Below, piece after piece: positions 36,918 to 50,300 of a DNA stretch of 64,000 nt. Under the pieces are notes generated by a model. That model was given only the letters and a program-made list of their open reading frames with translations. It searched no databases and was not told the origin of the DNA. Source of the DNA: Phylloscopus collybita. Taxonomy: Eukaryota; Chordata; Aves; Passeriformes; Phylloscopidae. The position numbers and the translations under genes are program-made. Each line of letters begins with the position of its first letter. Within the stretch, counting starts at the first letter, position 1. Location of the stretch: positions 26,959,501-27,023,500 of the forward strand of contig JAJNNQ010000009.1 in assembly GCA_027886175.1 (NCBI GenBank). The letters are read 5' to 3'.

Positions 36918-37775
36918 CAGATCTCATTTCAGGGTAGTGTCAAAGCACACTAAAAAGCAACACCTTTGATGAGACACAGATCCATCCCACTTGCTCCCTC
37001 TGCAGTCTCAGAATCCACTGCTGTTCATAGGGATACAGAGCACTCTTAATCTCTTCATAAAGGGTTAATATCAAGTGCATCACTAGCTCTGGGTGGATAG
37101 AATGATTCTTATAGAGCAGAATGAAGAGACAACTTCATCCTAAATCCCATAAAAGAGACTACTGCTCCTTCTGAAGCAGAATTGGTATCCCAAAATAGTT
37201 TTCAGAGTTGCAAATCATTCTAATTTCACAAAAATAGCCTGGGAAAAAAAAAGGAAGCTACAGTGCAGTAAGATGGCAGCTTTGAAACCTTACTCCCAGT
37301 AGAGAACACTAAGCTATTTGATGTTTTCCTCTTTGCTGTAAAGTTTCTATTAAGTTTGCAGTATCTTGAAAAAACTTAAAAAATATATGTCCAGTAAAGA
37401 AAGGCATAAATTGCCCACCATAGTAACTGCAATTGCCACCGACTGTAATCAGTGAGAATTTCTGTGTGATAGCCATGGACAAACCCTGTCATCTATCCAC
37501 AATTCTGTATTTTCACTTGACTCAGGGAGCACAAAGCACGTATCAAGGTCTCTGTCAGACTGTACCAAATCAAATAGCAGAGTAAGGAAGAAGAATGTGT
37601 GAGACCTGGGAGACACTTGTGGTAGCAGCCAGCCTGGGCAACAGTGACTGCATGCAGCACTGACAGACACTGGCTCAAGATGTAGTTTCACAAACTGAAA
37701 TCTGCAGCAGCAATTGCTGTGCTACTTCTTTCTACTTTTTTCTCCCAGATCTCTACCATTGGGAAATGAACTGAG

Positions 37776-37925
37776 TAAAACAAACAAACAAACAAACAAA
37801 CACCACAAACAAACAAAAAACCTCAACCCAAAAAAACCCCCAACAAAACAAACAAACACCCCAAAAGAAAACCCAAAAAAACCCCCAAACCCAACATCAG
37901 CAACAAAAACCCCACAAAAATACAC
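37776..37925. repeat. A/C-only tract, (CAAA)n-rich
   Basis: About 150 bases of nearly pure A and C on the plus strand, starting with five or more CAAA units and continuing with irregular AAACCCC words. Open frames across it (K/N/T/P-rich on plus, F/V/G-rich on minus) are artefacts. Confidence 0.93.
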
Positions 37926-37995
37926 ATAAAAAAATGAAGAGTCAAATTTCCTGATATTTTCTTTCTCTTCCTGACTCTATGCCCAAATGCTCAAA

Positions 37996-38095
37996 TGAAA
38001 AAAAAAAAACAAAAAACAACAGAACACTCCACAAAACAAAGTAAAACACTCACCAAACAAACGAAGAAACAAAAAAACCCCAAACAAACAAGGAA
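37996..38095. repeat. Second A/C-rich tract
   Basis: A rich run of A with single C, then CCAAACAAAC words. It is separated from the previous tract by about 70 bases of ordinary sequence. Confidence 0.88.
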
Positions 38096-41000
38096 CTAAG
38101 TATTAACATCAGAACACAGCTACTCTATTGTGTTGAAGAAACAGGAATATGTAGTGGAAGAAAGAGGAGATTATTGGAAAAGGGCAGCTTAAGATTTCCT
38201 GTCCTGGCACCAGGGTACAATGCAGAAGCTACATTTTTCTATTTAATAAAATCAAGAGAACAGAGGTTTACAAATATCTAAGAAGTTATGGCTTCAGGAG
38301 CTTCAGACTGCAGTCCTGAGAGAAGAGTGACCTGATAAAAGTCAGTCCATGAGAGCAGAAATGCAGTTCTGACACTGTCCCCATCTCAACTGCAAGGGTT
38401 ATCCAGGTACTATGAAAAGCACAATGGACTCATTACAGTGGTTGAGAGAATGTGAGAGAAGAATTGAAGCGGTTTGGTTTTTTTTACAGGATTGTGTTCA
38501 TATATCCAAGCAAACACTTTTGAAGTAAATAATTGTGGTTAGTGCAATCTCTACAACTATGTACCAGTTCAAAACCATTTAAGTGTGGATATGCCTTCCC
38601 AGCAAACAGAAAAAATATTGTAGCTTTGCCTGTAGTTTGTTACTGTGAAAGAAAAGGTGGGTTGGGTTTTAAGATATATTTGGAGACTGTTTTTTGAGTG
38701 CCTACAGCTATTAGCAGCTCATGAACTGAGAGCCACAGCCACTACTAGAATAGATTTTATATAGACAATTCACAAAGCAGCAAGTAAAAATTGCAAGCAA
38801 TACTACATCAAGAATATCTCATTAAAAAAAAAACAACCCAGAGATAATTTCAAATCTGAGGATGCACTATAGTAAGCTTGTCCGTTGATGAAACATAAAA
38901 TCTCACAAAGAAAATTGTGAAATGGAATTATATGTTCTATTGACGTAATCCCAAGTACACCTCAATAATTCAGATCCATTTTTTGCCATTATTCAGGTAA
39001 CTGCAACATTTTCAAGTGATAAAATTTTCCAAAGAAAATACTAGTTTATAAGATTACTACAAAATATATTAGAAATGTGCTGACTTCTAATTTAGAAAGG
39101 TATCTTCAGAAGTACTGAAATGCATGATCAAACACTATGGAGCTGCTGTATTGCTTCTTTTGAACTTTTTCTTCTACATCCCATAATTGCAATTCCAGTG
39201 CCAAACTACTGGATAGTTCTTAAAAATGGTGAAAAGTTCATTTTTGTTGCAGTGGAAACAAGAAAAATTTATAAAATTGCAAAATATTTTCCTGCAGTTT
39301 TCCTCATTTACTGAAAATCCTTAGTTTCTCTAGATATTTTCTGTGATTCTATGACTACACAGAAAAGTTTCCATAGCAGCAGAGATGTATCCATGACATG
39401 GTGAAGTTTCTATCCAATAATATAATGTTATAGAATTCTATTCCTGCATTCCTTGCTGACACCTTCCAAATGCTCTTCTCGTCTTCTGACAACCTCAGTT
39501 TTCCCTTCTTTTACTGTAATTTTATTGCCCTTTGTTTTTTCTTATTTTAAACTTAATGCCTGCTCAATGAAGTTGCATAGTCTTGGTCCTCAGGAATCAC
39601 AAAAGAACACGTGAAGTTACAGTGCAGTGTGAAAAACAGTACACACAAATTGAAAAATATGAAATAAATTATTATTTTGATTGAATTATTTTTCCTATAA
39701 TAAGTCTGGGAATTAAAAAACTTTTGTTTATGTAATGCAACATATGGCTAAGTTTTTTCATCTACTGAGATAGAGTAGCAATGGCACAGGGGAACTTCTG
39801 TGACCAACATGATATGAAATCCAAATAAAAAGCATAAATTTGTTCTCATAAAATTCATGCTGCTTTTTATAAATTTGTTTTTTTTTTTTTCCTGGATGCT
39901 ACTGTAGAGCAATCCCCAGAGGACAACAGCTTGGTTGTAACCTGGCAAGAGCCAGGCTCACAACAGTACAGGCAGCCTGAAGTAATGATGCAAAAATTCC
40001 ACTTTAATACTAAAATGCTGATGATTACTAAGTTTGGACAGCAATTTCACAAGCCAGTATTGCTACTATATCATATCTCTGATCTTGTGGCTCTTCCCTG
40101 TGTTTACATTCTGATAATTTTGCAGTTTCAATGAAGAATTTCAGAGATCACATACAAGTATTGATCATCATCTCACCACCTTTCCTGCATGACATATGAA
40201 AAACATTGAAAGCAACCATCTGGAAATTAGAAGGCAAAGAAACAAGAAAAAGTAATATCACTTATTAGCCCAGCTGGTATAGTTAAATGGATAAACTCAC
40301 ACGTTGAAAAAATTCACACTGAAACAAAAGCAAACCCAAATTGAATACAACTGCTTTGACTATAACTTAATTACACTAATTGGCTAGGTAATATGAGAGA
40401 TAAGTGTGGTTGGCACCTATGCAGAGGAGAAGTTACTAGCAAAGGAATAAAGTTTGGAGAAACAGCAAGAGAGAGAAAGCTAGTTATTACCTATGGAAAA
40501 TTAAGGGTCATCTGATAGAGATGTGAGGAAAATGATAATGTGTCATAAACCCAGTACCTCCATTGAGGTAATTCTTTCCATATTTTTTACTGCTGCTAGC
40601 TTTAGTTCCAAGATTTATTTGCTGAAAATATTTTCAAGTTTCCATTGAGAATTAGGGAGTAGAAAAAAGGTCAGATACAAAACAACTATTTTGGTAAAAA
40701 TATTTTCCCACTGTTCACTGAGATTTTCTGTTCATTATTGTCCATATGAATTGATTTTGAAACATGGTGTATCTCAGTATCTGATCAACAAAATTTCCCT
40801 GTGATAACTGTACAATTTATTTTACATTCTGTAGCACATGTGTAAGAATGACACTAATAATACAATATATTCAATATTCTCTCTGTACAACGGGAGAACA
40901 TATTTTTCTTATTGAAAAAATATTTCTTTTCATTAGAAAATTAATGAATATTTTGCAATATAACTTTAGCCAACCTACAGTAGAAGCACAAGGTATGTCA

Positions 41001-43189
41001 TAATCCATAGCCTATAAAGTTAAATTAAGATTTAACCACTGGAAGTACCTGTTGTTTTCTCTCTTCAGTATTAAGAAGGTGGAGCATATAAAGAGCAATT
41101 TGAGTGATTTGACTAGACAAGGGTTCTGTTTGATTAGTAATATACTTTGGTTTTGTCTTAATGTGTTTGCATTGTTAGGAATAGCTCTTCCAAAAGAGGA
41201 TGGGCTAGTAGATTCTAAAACCACAACAGAGTGCCTCAAATCACCTGATTTTCAATGTCCTCAAATCCCAGACATAACCATTTGGGCAAAAAAATAATAA
41301 TAAAAAATACTGTCCTGTGTAACATGCATCAATTTTCCCATAACTAGAAAGGATTTCTCATCACCATGCTCATGCATCCCTATAAAGTGTTAATGAAGCC
41401 CACAGTCAAAAAGTGCCAAACTACTTCCATCAACAAGATGTTCTCCTAAGATGCTGGAAAATTTCACAAGAAAAAGACAATAGTCCTTTCTTAAGGATGC
41501 ATACTGTTCTTATTTGGATCATTGTGAAGGCTATTATCAATTTTGAGAAAGCAGGGTTTTTTACCTTTTCCAGCTAATGCTCAATGTATATCCAAACCAG
41601 TAATACTGCATCACAATTTTAAAAAGAATTATCATAAACTAAATCAAGAGGCATGAAATTAGCCATCTATGATGAATTGATACTATACAGGAGTTAGCTT
41701 TTTGTGCCATTCCATTATATTTACTACCTTGGATTGTATACAAAATAGTAAAATTTTTGTTGTTCTATGTGAATCCTTCTTATTACCTAATTAGCTTTTT
41801 TATTTATAAATCTGTCAGTGTAAACAAATAACCCCCTCAAACAATTAATGTCTATCACCACATCCAGGCCTTTAACCTTTCTGAGACAGAGCCTGACTGA
41901 ACCCTTTGCAAAAAGATAACCATCATTTCCTACATGCTGATGTCCCCAGTCCAGAATTTGTTTCCACTCATGTCAGGCATTCCTGTAGCTTGTTTCAAGA
42001 AAATCAGTCATAAAGCCTCTGTCAGGTCTATTCAGACTGCATTGATCTATTATTATATTCATCTTTACTGTTTATTAAATTTTATTTCTATTGAAAACAC
42101 ATTCAGAAGGCATGTTTATTGACTCAGATGGAATGTACTTTCAACAAAGGGATAAAAAACCCCCTATTGTTTAGTCTGAGTAGCTCAGTTTGTACATGTT
42201 TGTTACACATTTTACATGTGAAATTACATCTAAGTTGTGATACTTCACAATGTGTTTAATTTGCCTGCAATTTCTCACAATCTCCCACAATTCTTAACTG
42301 AGGTGACACTGAAATTATCATCTACTGAATAACCATTCTGTAGCAAAAGTGCATGAAAAAAGTAGCTAGAGGCAAATGTCTCTGTAAACAGCTAGATTCT
42401 AAACAACAGTGGGTTTGGTTAAATAACAGTATTTAATTGTTAAAAATCAGCATGTAGATTATTGGGACAGGGAGAATAGTTATTTAAAATGAAAATTGGA
42501 ACTTTATTTGGATGTATCATCATCTTTCCTATGCAAATAAAAAAATAAATATAGTATGTCAAGTAATAAATGAAATTCCAGCTAATAGTTTAGTTCCACA
42601 CATCCTTTCCTAAACTCTGCATTACACGTTGATTTGTTGAAATCAATTTTCAGTAGTGAGAATAACTTTCAATAATAGTTTCTACTCTTCAAATGAAGAG
42701 AATAAAAATAGATCACGAATAAATTATGTCAGATTATATAACACATCTTTAACAACTGCAAAATTCTACAAGAAATAGCATTTCAGGCATTCTCTGCTGA
42801 ACCTTAGATTTTATTTAAACCCATGATCATCAGATATTTGCTGAAAGGCAAAGCACACACCTGATTTGAGTTGTCAACCTCCATGTCCACAGTCCCTGTT
42901 CACTGAAATTTCAGAAATCTTTTGACCTCATACAAAATGCCAAGGGTCACTTTGCACAAGCAGCATCAGATGTGCCATATTTTTCAGCATCTGTTCCTTA
43001 TTTCACAGCAGTGTTTCCCTAGAAAATGCAGGGCTGTTAGCATCATTAATTCTATGCTAATCCATCAACTTTTACCTATATTTTGTTTCACCAATTATAC
43101 TCCTTAGAGCTTATTTAGCTATGTATACCCAGCTAACGAGTGTCAGATCAACAACCAGAAACTGCCAACATAATTTGCATTGAAGAGAT

Positions 43190-43232
43190 GCTTTTTTCTT
43201 TCTCTCTCCTTCCTTCCTTCCTTTTCTTCATT
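43190..43232. repeat. Pyrimidine-rich (CTTC)n run
   Basis: TTTTTTCTTTCTCTCTCC followed by three to four CTTC units on the plus strand. Confidence 0.85.
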
Positions 43233-44166
43233 CCTCTACTCTCATTTTCAAGACTTGGCCAGTATTGCTCTGCCTTAGTATGAGCCTAAAAACACTTCTT
43301 CCCAAAGGCCTCTCTCTCCTGGTACTGTAATTTTTACAGAATCATTACAGAGTTTAGTTTTATTGTAAGTAATAAATATTTCTAAAAGAATTGCAGCATC
43401 CAGCAATTGTGTTTATTTAATGTCACTAGCACATCACAACATAAAGGTTAGAGGCCAAAAGTATCTCTAAATTAATATAAAATTTATATCCCTCCATTAA
43501 TGGGACAACTAATGAGTACATACTAGATATTTCAAACACTTCTAAGTATTTCAAGATATGTTTAAACCTATAAATCATATAAAAATGAATGTGCCATGTA
43601 CTTTGTGCCTCCCTGCTAACACACACATGCTGCATCTGTAGTGGCACTGTTAAAACTCACACCTGCATAAATAACACCTTGCTGGTATTGCTAAATATGC
43701 TAGAGTTCATCTTCCACTTATGTGAAAGGTAATCATAATTTTTAAGAATAGATTTATAGTCCCCTGGCAAATATTTTCAGAGAAAATAAACCAAGAGCCT
43801 ATTTCCACTAAAGGTATTAAAGTATATTCACATATTCACACAATAAAGTACAGTTCCACATGAATAAAATTCCAGAATCACTCTAAGAACCTAGCTTTAG
43901 GTATATTTCAGAATGTATCTGTCCTTGTAAAATTTGCATAGTCCTGCATTAGGCCCTTTTAAAAAAAAAGGAGTACAGTTGTTGGGTTTGTCCTGATTTT
44001 CATGTCTTTTTTTCCTCTTCTCTTTCTTTTTTTCTGTTGCTTCCTCTATCCATATTTTTTCTTGACTCTAATTTCCTTTTTCTTTTCTTTCCAAAACTAT
44101 ATATTAAAAAAAACACACCAACTTGTTTCCATAATTAAGCTGATTACTATCAGAAAAACTTTTCTT

Positions 44167-44170
<4 letters not shown>

Positions 44171-44209
<39 letters not shown>
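44171..44209. repeat. (TA)n microsatellite, about 20 units
   Basis: An uninterrupted alternating A/T run of about 39 bases. It directly borders the CR1 fragment on its right. Confidence 0.97.
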
Positions 44210-44210
<1 letters not shown>

Positions 44211-44430
44211 TTGTACCAGTACTCCAGGTGGGGTTTCACAAGGGTGGAGTTGAGGGGTAGAATCACCTCAAACTGCTGGGTTTGTTACTTTTCAAGCAGC
44301 TCCAGATATAGTTGGCTCTCTGAGCTGCACCCTGATGGGTCATGCCAAGATTCTCATCCACCAGAATCCCCACATCCTTCTCAGGACTGCTCTCATTCAA
44401 GTTGGTTTTCCAACAATTTTCATTTAGAAG
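44211..44430 (-). mobile_element. CR1 LINE internal fragment
   Basis: The plus strand reads CAGTACTCCAGGTGGGGTTT at 44217 and continues through AGAATCACCTCAAACTGCTG, GTTGGCTCTCTGAGCTGCA and TTCTCATCCACCAGAATCCC. These are characteristic antisense words of CR1 ORF2 downstream of the catalytic motif (the WAPQ...ILGCI region). The element's own 3' part is missing, and the fragment starts immediately after the (TA)n array. Confidence 0.78.
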
Positions 44431-45094
44431 TAATAAATCATTAACATTCTAAGCTAGGAAACTGCAAAGAGTGCTAAAAATCAAACTCTGATTTTCAGAG
44501 TCCTTGTTCAATGATTTATTCAGAAGACTAGAATACTTCTTTGCAATACATCATAGCTGCTAGTGCTGTCACCATTTTAATTTTAGTGATCTAAAAATTA
44601 TGTACTGTTTTTCATTTTTAAAACTCATTGCTGCCTGTAGCTAATACATCTATTAGCTAAGAAACCTCTTTTATATGAAAGATAAATAGCTTTTTTTTTT
44701 AAATTTCAATTTTTCCATCTCATAATCCTTTTTTATTCTCATACTTTTACCATATTTGATTAGTCTTTTCTTCTGCCTCCTATTTCTTCTTCCCTTTACC
44801 TATACATCCTTTTCTGTACACCTTTAGGCTTTCACTTTGCAGCACGAGGAAAATCAAATATATGCAACGAATTCTGAAGTATAATTATATGAATTATTCC
44901 ACTCACTTAAAATTGGAGCAGTTAAACCAGCTAATTTCTTGGGTTTCTGTCCTCATGCTTACCACTGCAGTATGACTACATTAAAGTAATATGCAAATGG
45001 TATCAGTTCCATTGAGATAACCACATGGGGTGGTTTGATAATCACGAGTGATATTGATGAAGACAAGGGATTGGGGAAAAATAGGAACAGAGTT
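44431..45094. other. Intronic stretch without a recognised gene
   Basis: AT-rich and in part pyrimidine-rich unique sequence between two CR1 fragments. Nothing was recognised. Confidence 0.7.
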
Positions 45095-45550
45095 AATGCT
45101 TGGTCCAGAGGAGGGGCACCAAGTTGATCAGAGGGAGGGAGCACCTCCCCTAAGAGGAAAGCCTGAGAGAATTTCAGCCTGGAAAGGGGAAGACTTCAGG
45201 ATGACCTAACTACATTCTTCCAGTATCTGAAGGGAGGAAAGATGGAGAGAAACTATTTACAAAAGTGTGTGGTGAAAGAACAAAGGGAAAGGTGTTCAAA
45301 TTGAAGGAGAGTAGGTTTAGGTTAGATATTAGGGGAAAAAACTCTACTGTGAAGGTTGTGAGGCACTGGAACAGGTTGCCCAGGGAAACTGTAAATGCCT
45401 CATCACTGCTCAAGGCTGGGTTGGATGGGGCTTTGAGCACCTGATCTAATTGAATGTGCTCCTGCCCATGGCACTGGGGTTGGAACTAGATGAACAAGGT
45501 CCCTTTCCAACCCAAACCATTCTATGATTCTATGATGATTCTATAAGTCA
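45095..45550 (+). mobile_element. CR1 LINE, 5'-truncated, with octamer tail
   Basis: The plus strand begins CTTGGTCCAGAGGAGGGGCA and continues with GGGAGCACCTCCCCTAAGAG, GAGGCACTGGAACAGGTTGCC and CTGGGTTGGATGGGGCTTTG. It then has GGTCCCTTTCCAACCCAAAC and a 3' tail of ATTCTATG octamers at about 45523-45546 (ATTCTATGATTCTATG, then a decayed third). This is the best preserved CR1 3' end on the plus strand in the window. It still carries frameshifts, and only the last part of ORF2 is present. Confidence 0.93.
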
Positions 45551-48500
45551 CTTGTAAAAGTGAAAAAAGGAAACATAGTTTATTATTATGTCTTTACCTG
45601 AAGATTCATGAAGTTTTTGCTGACTTGTGTGCTTCTAAGAATTTTATAGACCTCAGAAGTCTGCTTTTATACTGTCATATAGATTTTGTTTTGCTTTCGG
45701 AGGAGATCTAATGAAAAACAGGAGAATGTTGGAGCACGCAATATAAAGACAATTTTTGTCAGAAACCAGAAAAAGACTTTCTGTAAAATAACAAAAAAAA
45801 GACTTACTGAAAATATGCAAGGCTTTTCTGCTTTCACTTTACATCAAATTAGAAAGATTGTTTTGCCTCTTACAGTTTCTAGGTAGTTTTGGAAAATTAC
45901 CACCTCAGATATCAGTAATACTGCCACCATACCCCTAACCTGCTGTTAGGTTAATCTCTAATCTCAATCAGAGATTATGGCATTTTTCATTTCTTTCATG
46001 AAATAAAATCAAATAAAAACTGCCATACTATTAAAAAATATTTGGAGGAGCATCTTTATTCAAATATTTTTAGTTTCAAAATTAACTATAGAAAATATTC
46101 TAGCATTCTGTCATGATACTCCATTTCAAAGACATTAATCAGCCCCAATCACATGGGCAAAGTCAACTAAAACATTCATTATATGATCTTTCTGCAGCTA
46201 GATCCTAAAGTATATTCAAATCTGAATATATGGAGAAGCTTCTGGCAATCCTTGCTTGTACACTGACCTGATTAAGGTCAGAGGGCAAACAACAGATTAA
46301 TATTAAAATGCAGCCACCATAAGAAAGGCTGTCTGTGATTCACATGGGTAGCTGTACACACAGGTGTGTTTCATACACATAGATGGAAATACAAGGCATA
46401 CTCCATAAAGGAAATATTTCACACAGAATGGATCCAGAGGGTGTCTTGCAACACCAACAGCCATAAAGCTGTGAAGGATGGCATTTTTCAAATAACATAC
46501 ATGCCGCCAAGGTTGACTTCCAATTACTTTTGAAAATCCAGCCATTAAGTGCTAACCTGACACTTGAATCTTTTAGATTGCGTGTATGAAAATAATACCA
46601 AATGTAAAAGCGTAAAAAAACCCATACAGAAGTGTGGAAAAGTTTATATAAATACTTATAATCACAATAAACAGAGAGCACTACCAGGTAGTGCAAGGTT
46701 TTAATGCCCAGTAAACTTAAAGCTGTAAAGTAAGATTTTAGAAATGTTCTCTGTAATACAGAGAAATTACTTAATGTAAAATGATTATTTAGGAATATCT
46801 TTGATGTGTGTGTAAATTTATACACTATAAGCTTATTGAATATTCAGTAATACTCTACTAATAAATTTCAGTTAACTAGAAAACAGGATTGTGAAATATT
46901 TTTATGACTGGACGAGTTAGATGGACTCCTCAGACCTTCTGTCAACAAATAGCAGTAGTCTGCAGAATATTACAGCTGAGCTTATACCTTTGAGAATCTG
47001 TACTTATAATGTATCCTACTATAAAATCTATACTTACTTTCATTTTGATTGAGACAGTTTTAACTGTGTTCAGAATTTTTAAGAAGGGTTAAGAATTATG
47101 AGGTGTTTTATTATATTTTTACTTTACATATGACTCAGGTTTCACCTGAACCTTAGGGTATATCTGAAGTAATTTTATTCACACACACCATGAATCCAAA
47201 ATCCATTAATGTTTCCCTTCAGACTACAAAAATTTTTTTTTTATTTGTACAGTAATAAATGCCCTTATCTGCCATTGAATTTTATTTTCTTGAAAGTAAA
47301 TGTGTTAACCTTCAGCAAGCTCCAGGTTACAGCTTTATTAAACCTTAAAACAGAAGTATAAGAGTCCTTTGACAGTTAGACGAAAGCTCAGATAACAATT
47401 CATAACAGGATATTTATTTTTCCACAGTTCATATTAAAAACTGCAGACCATAACACTCCTGCTATCCTCCTATCAAATGTGATGTGAGAGTCTACAAGAA
47501 GCATATTCCCCTGAAGTTTTATATCTGCCAGAGACTTTGTGTTGCCATACTCTTTGCCCTTTTTTACTCTCCAACAGGTCCTCCTTAGGTACCAAAAAAG
47601 AGTGTGTTCTTTTTGCAATCATGACAAAAGGATTTCCATAGTAGCATCCTGTAGGTAGGATTTAATTTAAATTATTTTGCAAATAATTAATGAAGATTAA
47701 AAGTAAAAGCAAGATAGCATAGAACTAAGCTTAAAAAATCAACCCTCTCCCTTTATAGTTAACATTTTAATTATTGAAGAACCAAAAAAACCTGTGAAAA
47801 CCACAAGGAAATTCAAAAGTAAATAGTTTACATCCCTTTTGAGAAAAAATAAGTTTGGATGTTTGTATACGTATAAGCTTGTATCAATCAGTCTGAGGAA
47901 CAAATCCACAGGCAAATTGTTGACATCATACATTTTTATTTTAAATTGACTACTGTAAAACATGAACACATTTTTTAAATAGCGATTATCATCTTTTAGT
48001 AAATAAATAACAATGTTAGAGTATGTGACAAAAACTATTTAAAATTAGTGTCTTTCATATTGCTTGTTCAGCCAATAACGCTAATATAGTTATTTTTCTC
48101 CTCTGTTACTTCTATGTAGCATGACCAGAGCCTGAAAGATGACTGGTATGAATTGTACATTCCTGAACACAATGAAGGAAATGAGAAAGTTCTGTCTCTA
48201 AAAGACGGAAGAATGATTTGAAGATAACCAAGTGTATATTTTTTAATTTTTATCTTTACATCTGCTTCTACTGACCTTTATTATTAAAATATCATCTCAA
48301 CTGAGCAGAGGAGAGTATGACAGCAATTTTGATTTTCATTTTATAAAGAGAGTTGATTTTAACTTTTTGACTTGTGCCATCCCAGTATATGAGAAGAAAG
48401 ACGTGTTAGAATTTGAACTAGTCAAAGTTAATACATATTAATTCCTATTGCATTTTTATTATACTTATTCCAATTTTAATTTTTTGTTGATGTAGACAGA

Positions 48501-50053
48501 AATCTGTTACCCTCTTGCACATCCTTGCTGTTATGAACCTGAACCTTCAAGATAATAACGAAAATAAACACAGTACTTAAAAATTTCTCTTTGGGAAAAC
48601 ATTTCTTGATGTTGCTCTACTGTATAAATAGATGTCAACAAGGTGAGAGGAAAGGAAGATCTATAATTAAAAAATGGTATAGACTGTGATTTTGCATCAC
48701 AAAAATGCTGATTTCATTATTAGAGACATTAAAATATGTATCTGGCGTTTTGGGGGGGTTTCGTCTTGTAAGATGCAGTAATCTCAAAACTCTTTAAAAG
48801 ATCTTACACGAGGCTTTGCACCATTTGTTGTATTTATCTGAGTGTCACATTAAAATGGTGAGAACTACATTATTGGTGGACACTGATGTGACAGACCATG
48901 ATGCCTGAATAACAAATCATTGGACAAGCTCTGATGCACCAGGCTTTTCCTGAAAAGGCAGCCAAATTTAGATTACGATTAAGGGGTTTAGGACTGTGCA
49001 TTAACATTGACTTCTATTTTGTGGCATTTCCACTACTTCTACACTGCCTCTGTCAGTACCATTTATAATCTGCTTTTATTGGATTTCTTGATTTTCATAC
49101 CTTGATTGTACCTAGCAGTAGTAAAATATGTTTGTCAGGCGTAGAAATGATACTTCCATCAGTGTTGTAACTTTTGAGTAAAAGTCTTGAAAATTTTTCT
49201 CCTTGTTTGCTGCAGGACAGGCAAATCCTTATTCACATTTTTTATTAAAAAATGTCCTTGCCTTTGCATCAGTGAAACATTTGATTCATCATTTAATCCT
49301 CTCTGGGATTCCAACCACACATTTAATATCCTGACTTATAAGAAAGAAGAGGAAATACTCTGCCATGTAAGACATTTATCACTACGTATTGTATCTTCCT
49401 GTTTCTTTTTTTTATTATAATTCCTAAATGTGCTAGGTCTAATTTAGGCTAGATTTACATAAGTACATTCTGCCCTTGTACTTAATACAGAGACTTGTAT
49501 TTATTTCAAGATGGATGATTTGTACAAAGAAAAGCAAGATTCCAAGCAGAGAATGTAATTTTTTTTTTTTTAATTTACTCAGATAAGTCATCCCAATAAT
49601 AGAAAGGAAATAAGAATGACACACCTCATTATTCATACAGACTGTTGGTGCTTTTAAGTAACTAAAATCTGTTCAAGTGGTTTGATATCTCTCTAATCAC
49701 TGCTAAATAAACTTACAAAATATTACTGCTTGGCCTGAACTATAAAATTAACTCTGATTTAGTTGCTTCACTTCAAACACGCTGATGCATTAGCCCTCTT
49801 TTCTTTACTTTCTGTTGATTATTTTTATGAACCCTGGTATACAAAATTAATTTTTTCCTCCTTTTTCCCCCTCATTAAAAATGACTGCACATCAAAAACA
49901 TTCTTCAAATATCTGCTATTTAAGTTATACACTTGGACAAATATAAGTGTCAGAACTATCTTACTTGATAAACCTTTAAGAATTCAAAATTATATTTATA
50001 TAATATTCTCTTGAAAATCTCATTTTCTACAAACACTAATGTCATGCTAGAAT
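45551..50053. other. Intronic stretch without a recognised gene
   Basis: AT-rich unique sequence. Several short open frames exist, the longest a 161-codon minus-strand frame at 46340-46825. None shows a recognisable domain, and the codon content looks like chance. No transposon was identified. Confidence 0.65.
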
Positions 50054-50131
50054 ACACACAAAAAGGAAACAGAGCCTTTAATGGAAATTGAGTTAATTCC
50101 ATTTTCATGAAAGCAAATATTTGAAAAAAAT
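50054..50131 (+). repeat. Copy A of an unidentified 78-bp duplicated sequence
   Basis: This segment begins ACACACAAAAAGGAAACAGA and recurs at 54012-54089 in the same orientation, at 75 of 78 identical positions by my count. The words just to the left (ACACTAATGTCATG at about 50033) also match sequence left of copy B, where about 70 extra bases intervene. It matches no repeat family I know. Confidence 0.88.
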
Positions 50132-50253
50132 TCTGAGATATTTGTTCCAGCTTATTGACACAGTGAATGATTAAGAATAAGCTGTCTAGTAAACGTTGTT
50201 CACTGAGCTTGAGCACAAGATTATTTCAGAGAAGGTAAAGGTCTGCAAACTGA

Positions 50254-50300
50254 ATATATATGTGTATATACACACACACATATCTATATATGTATAGACA
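50254..50300. repeat. TA/TG/CA compound microsatellite
   Basis: An alternating purine-pyrimidine run (ATATATATGTGTATATACAC, then CACACACATATC). Confidence 0.88.

Larger units (their letters stand above)
35061..44170. other. Intronic stretch without a recognised gene
   Basis: Nine kilobases of AT-rich unique sequence with a perfect hairpin at 36886-36917, two A/C-rich tracts at 37776-38095 and a pyrimidine-rich CTTC run at 43190-43232. A less AT-rich patch at 37440-37680 lies just before the A/C tracts and was not identified. The region at 35150-36060 may hold further decayed LINE sequence, but I could not align it. Confidence 0.62.

Noticed and set aside
46340..46825. A 161-codon minus-strand open frame
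   Set aside because: It has no recognisable similarity. Its composition (F, Y, L, S, C) is as expected from AT-rich non-coding DNA, and no splice-like boundaries or conservation can be seen.
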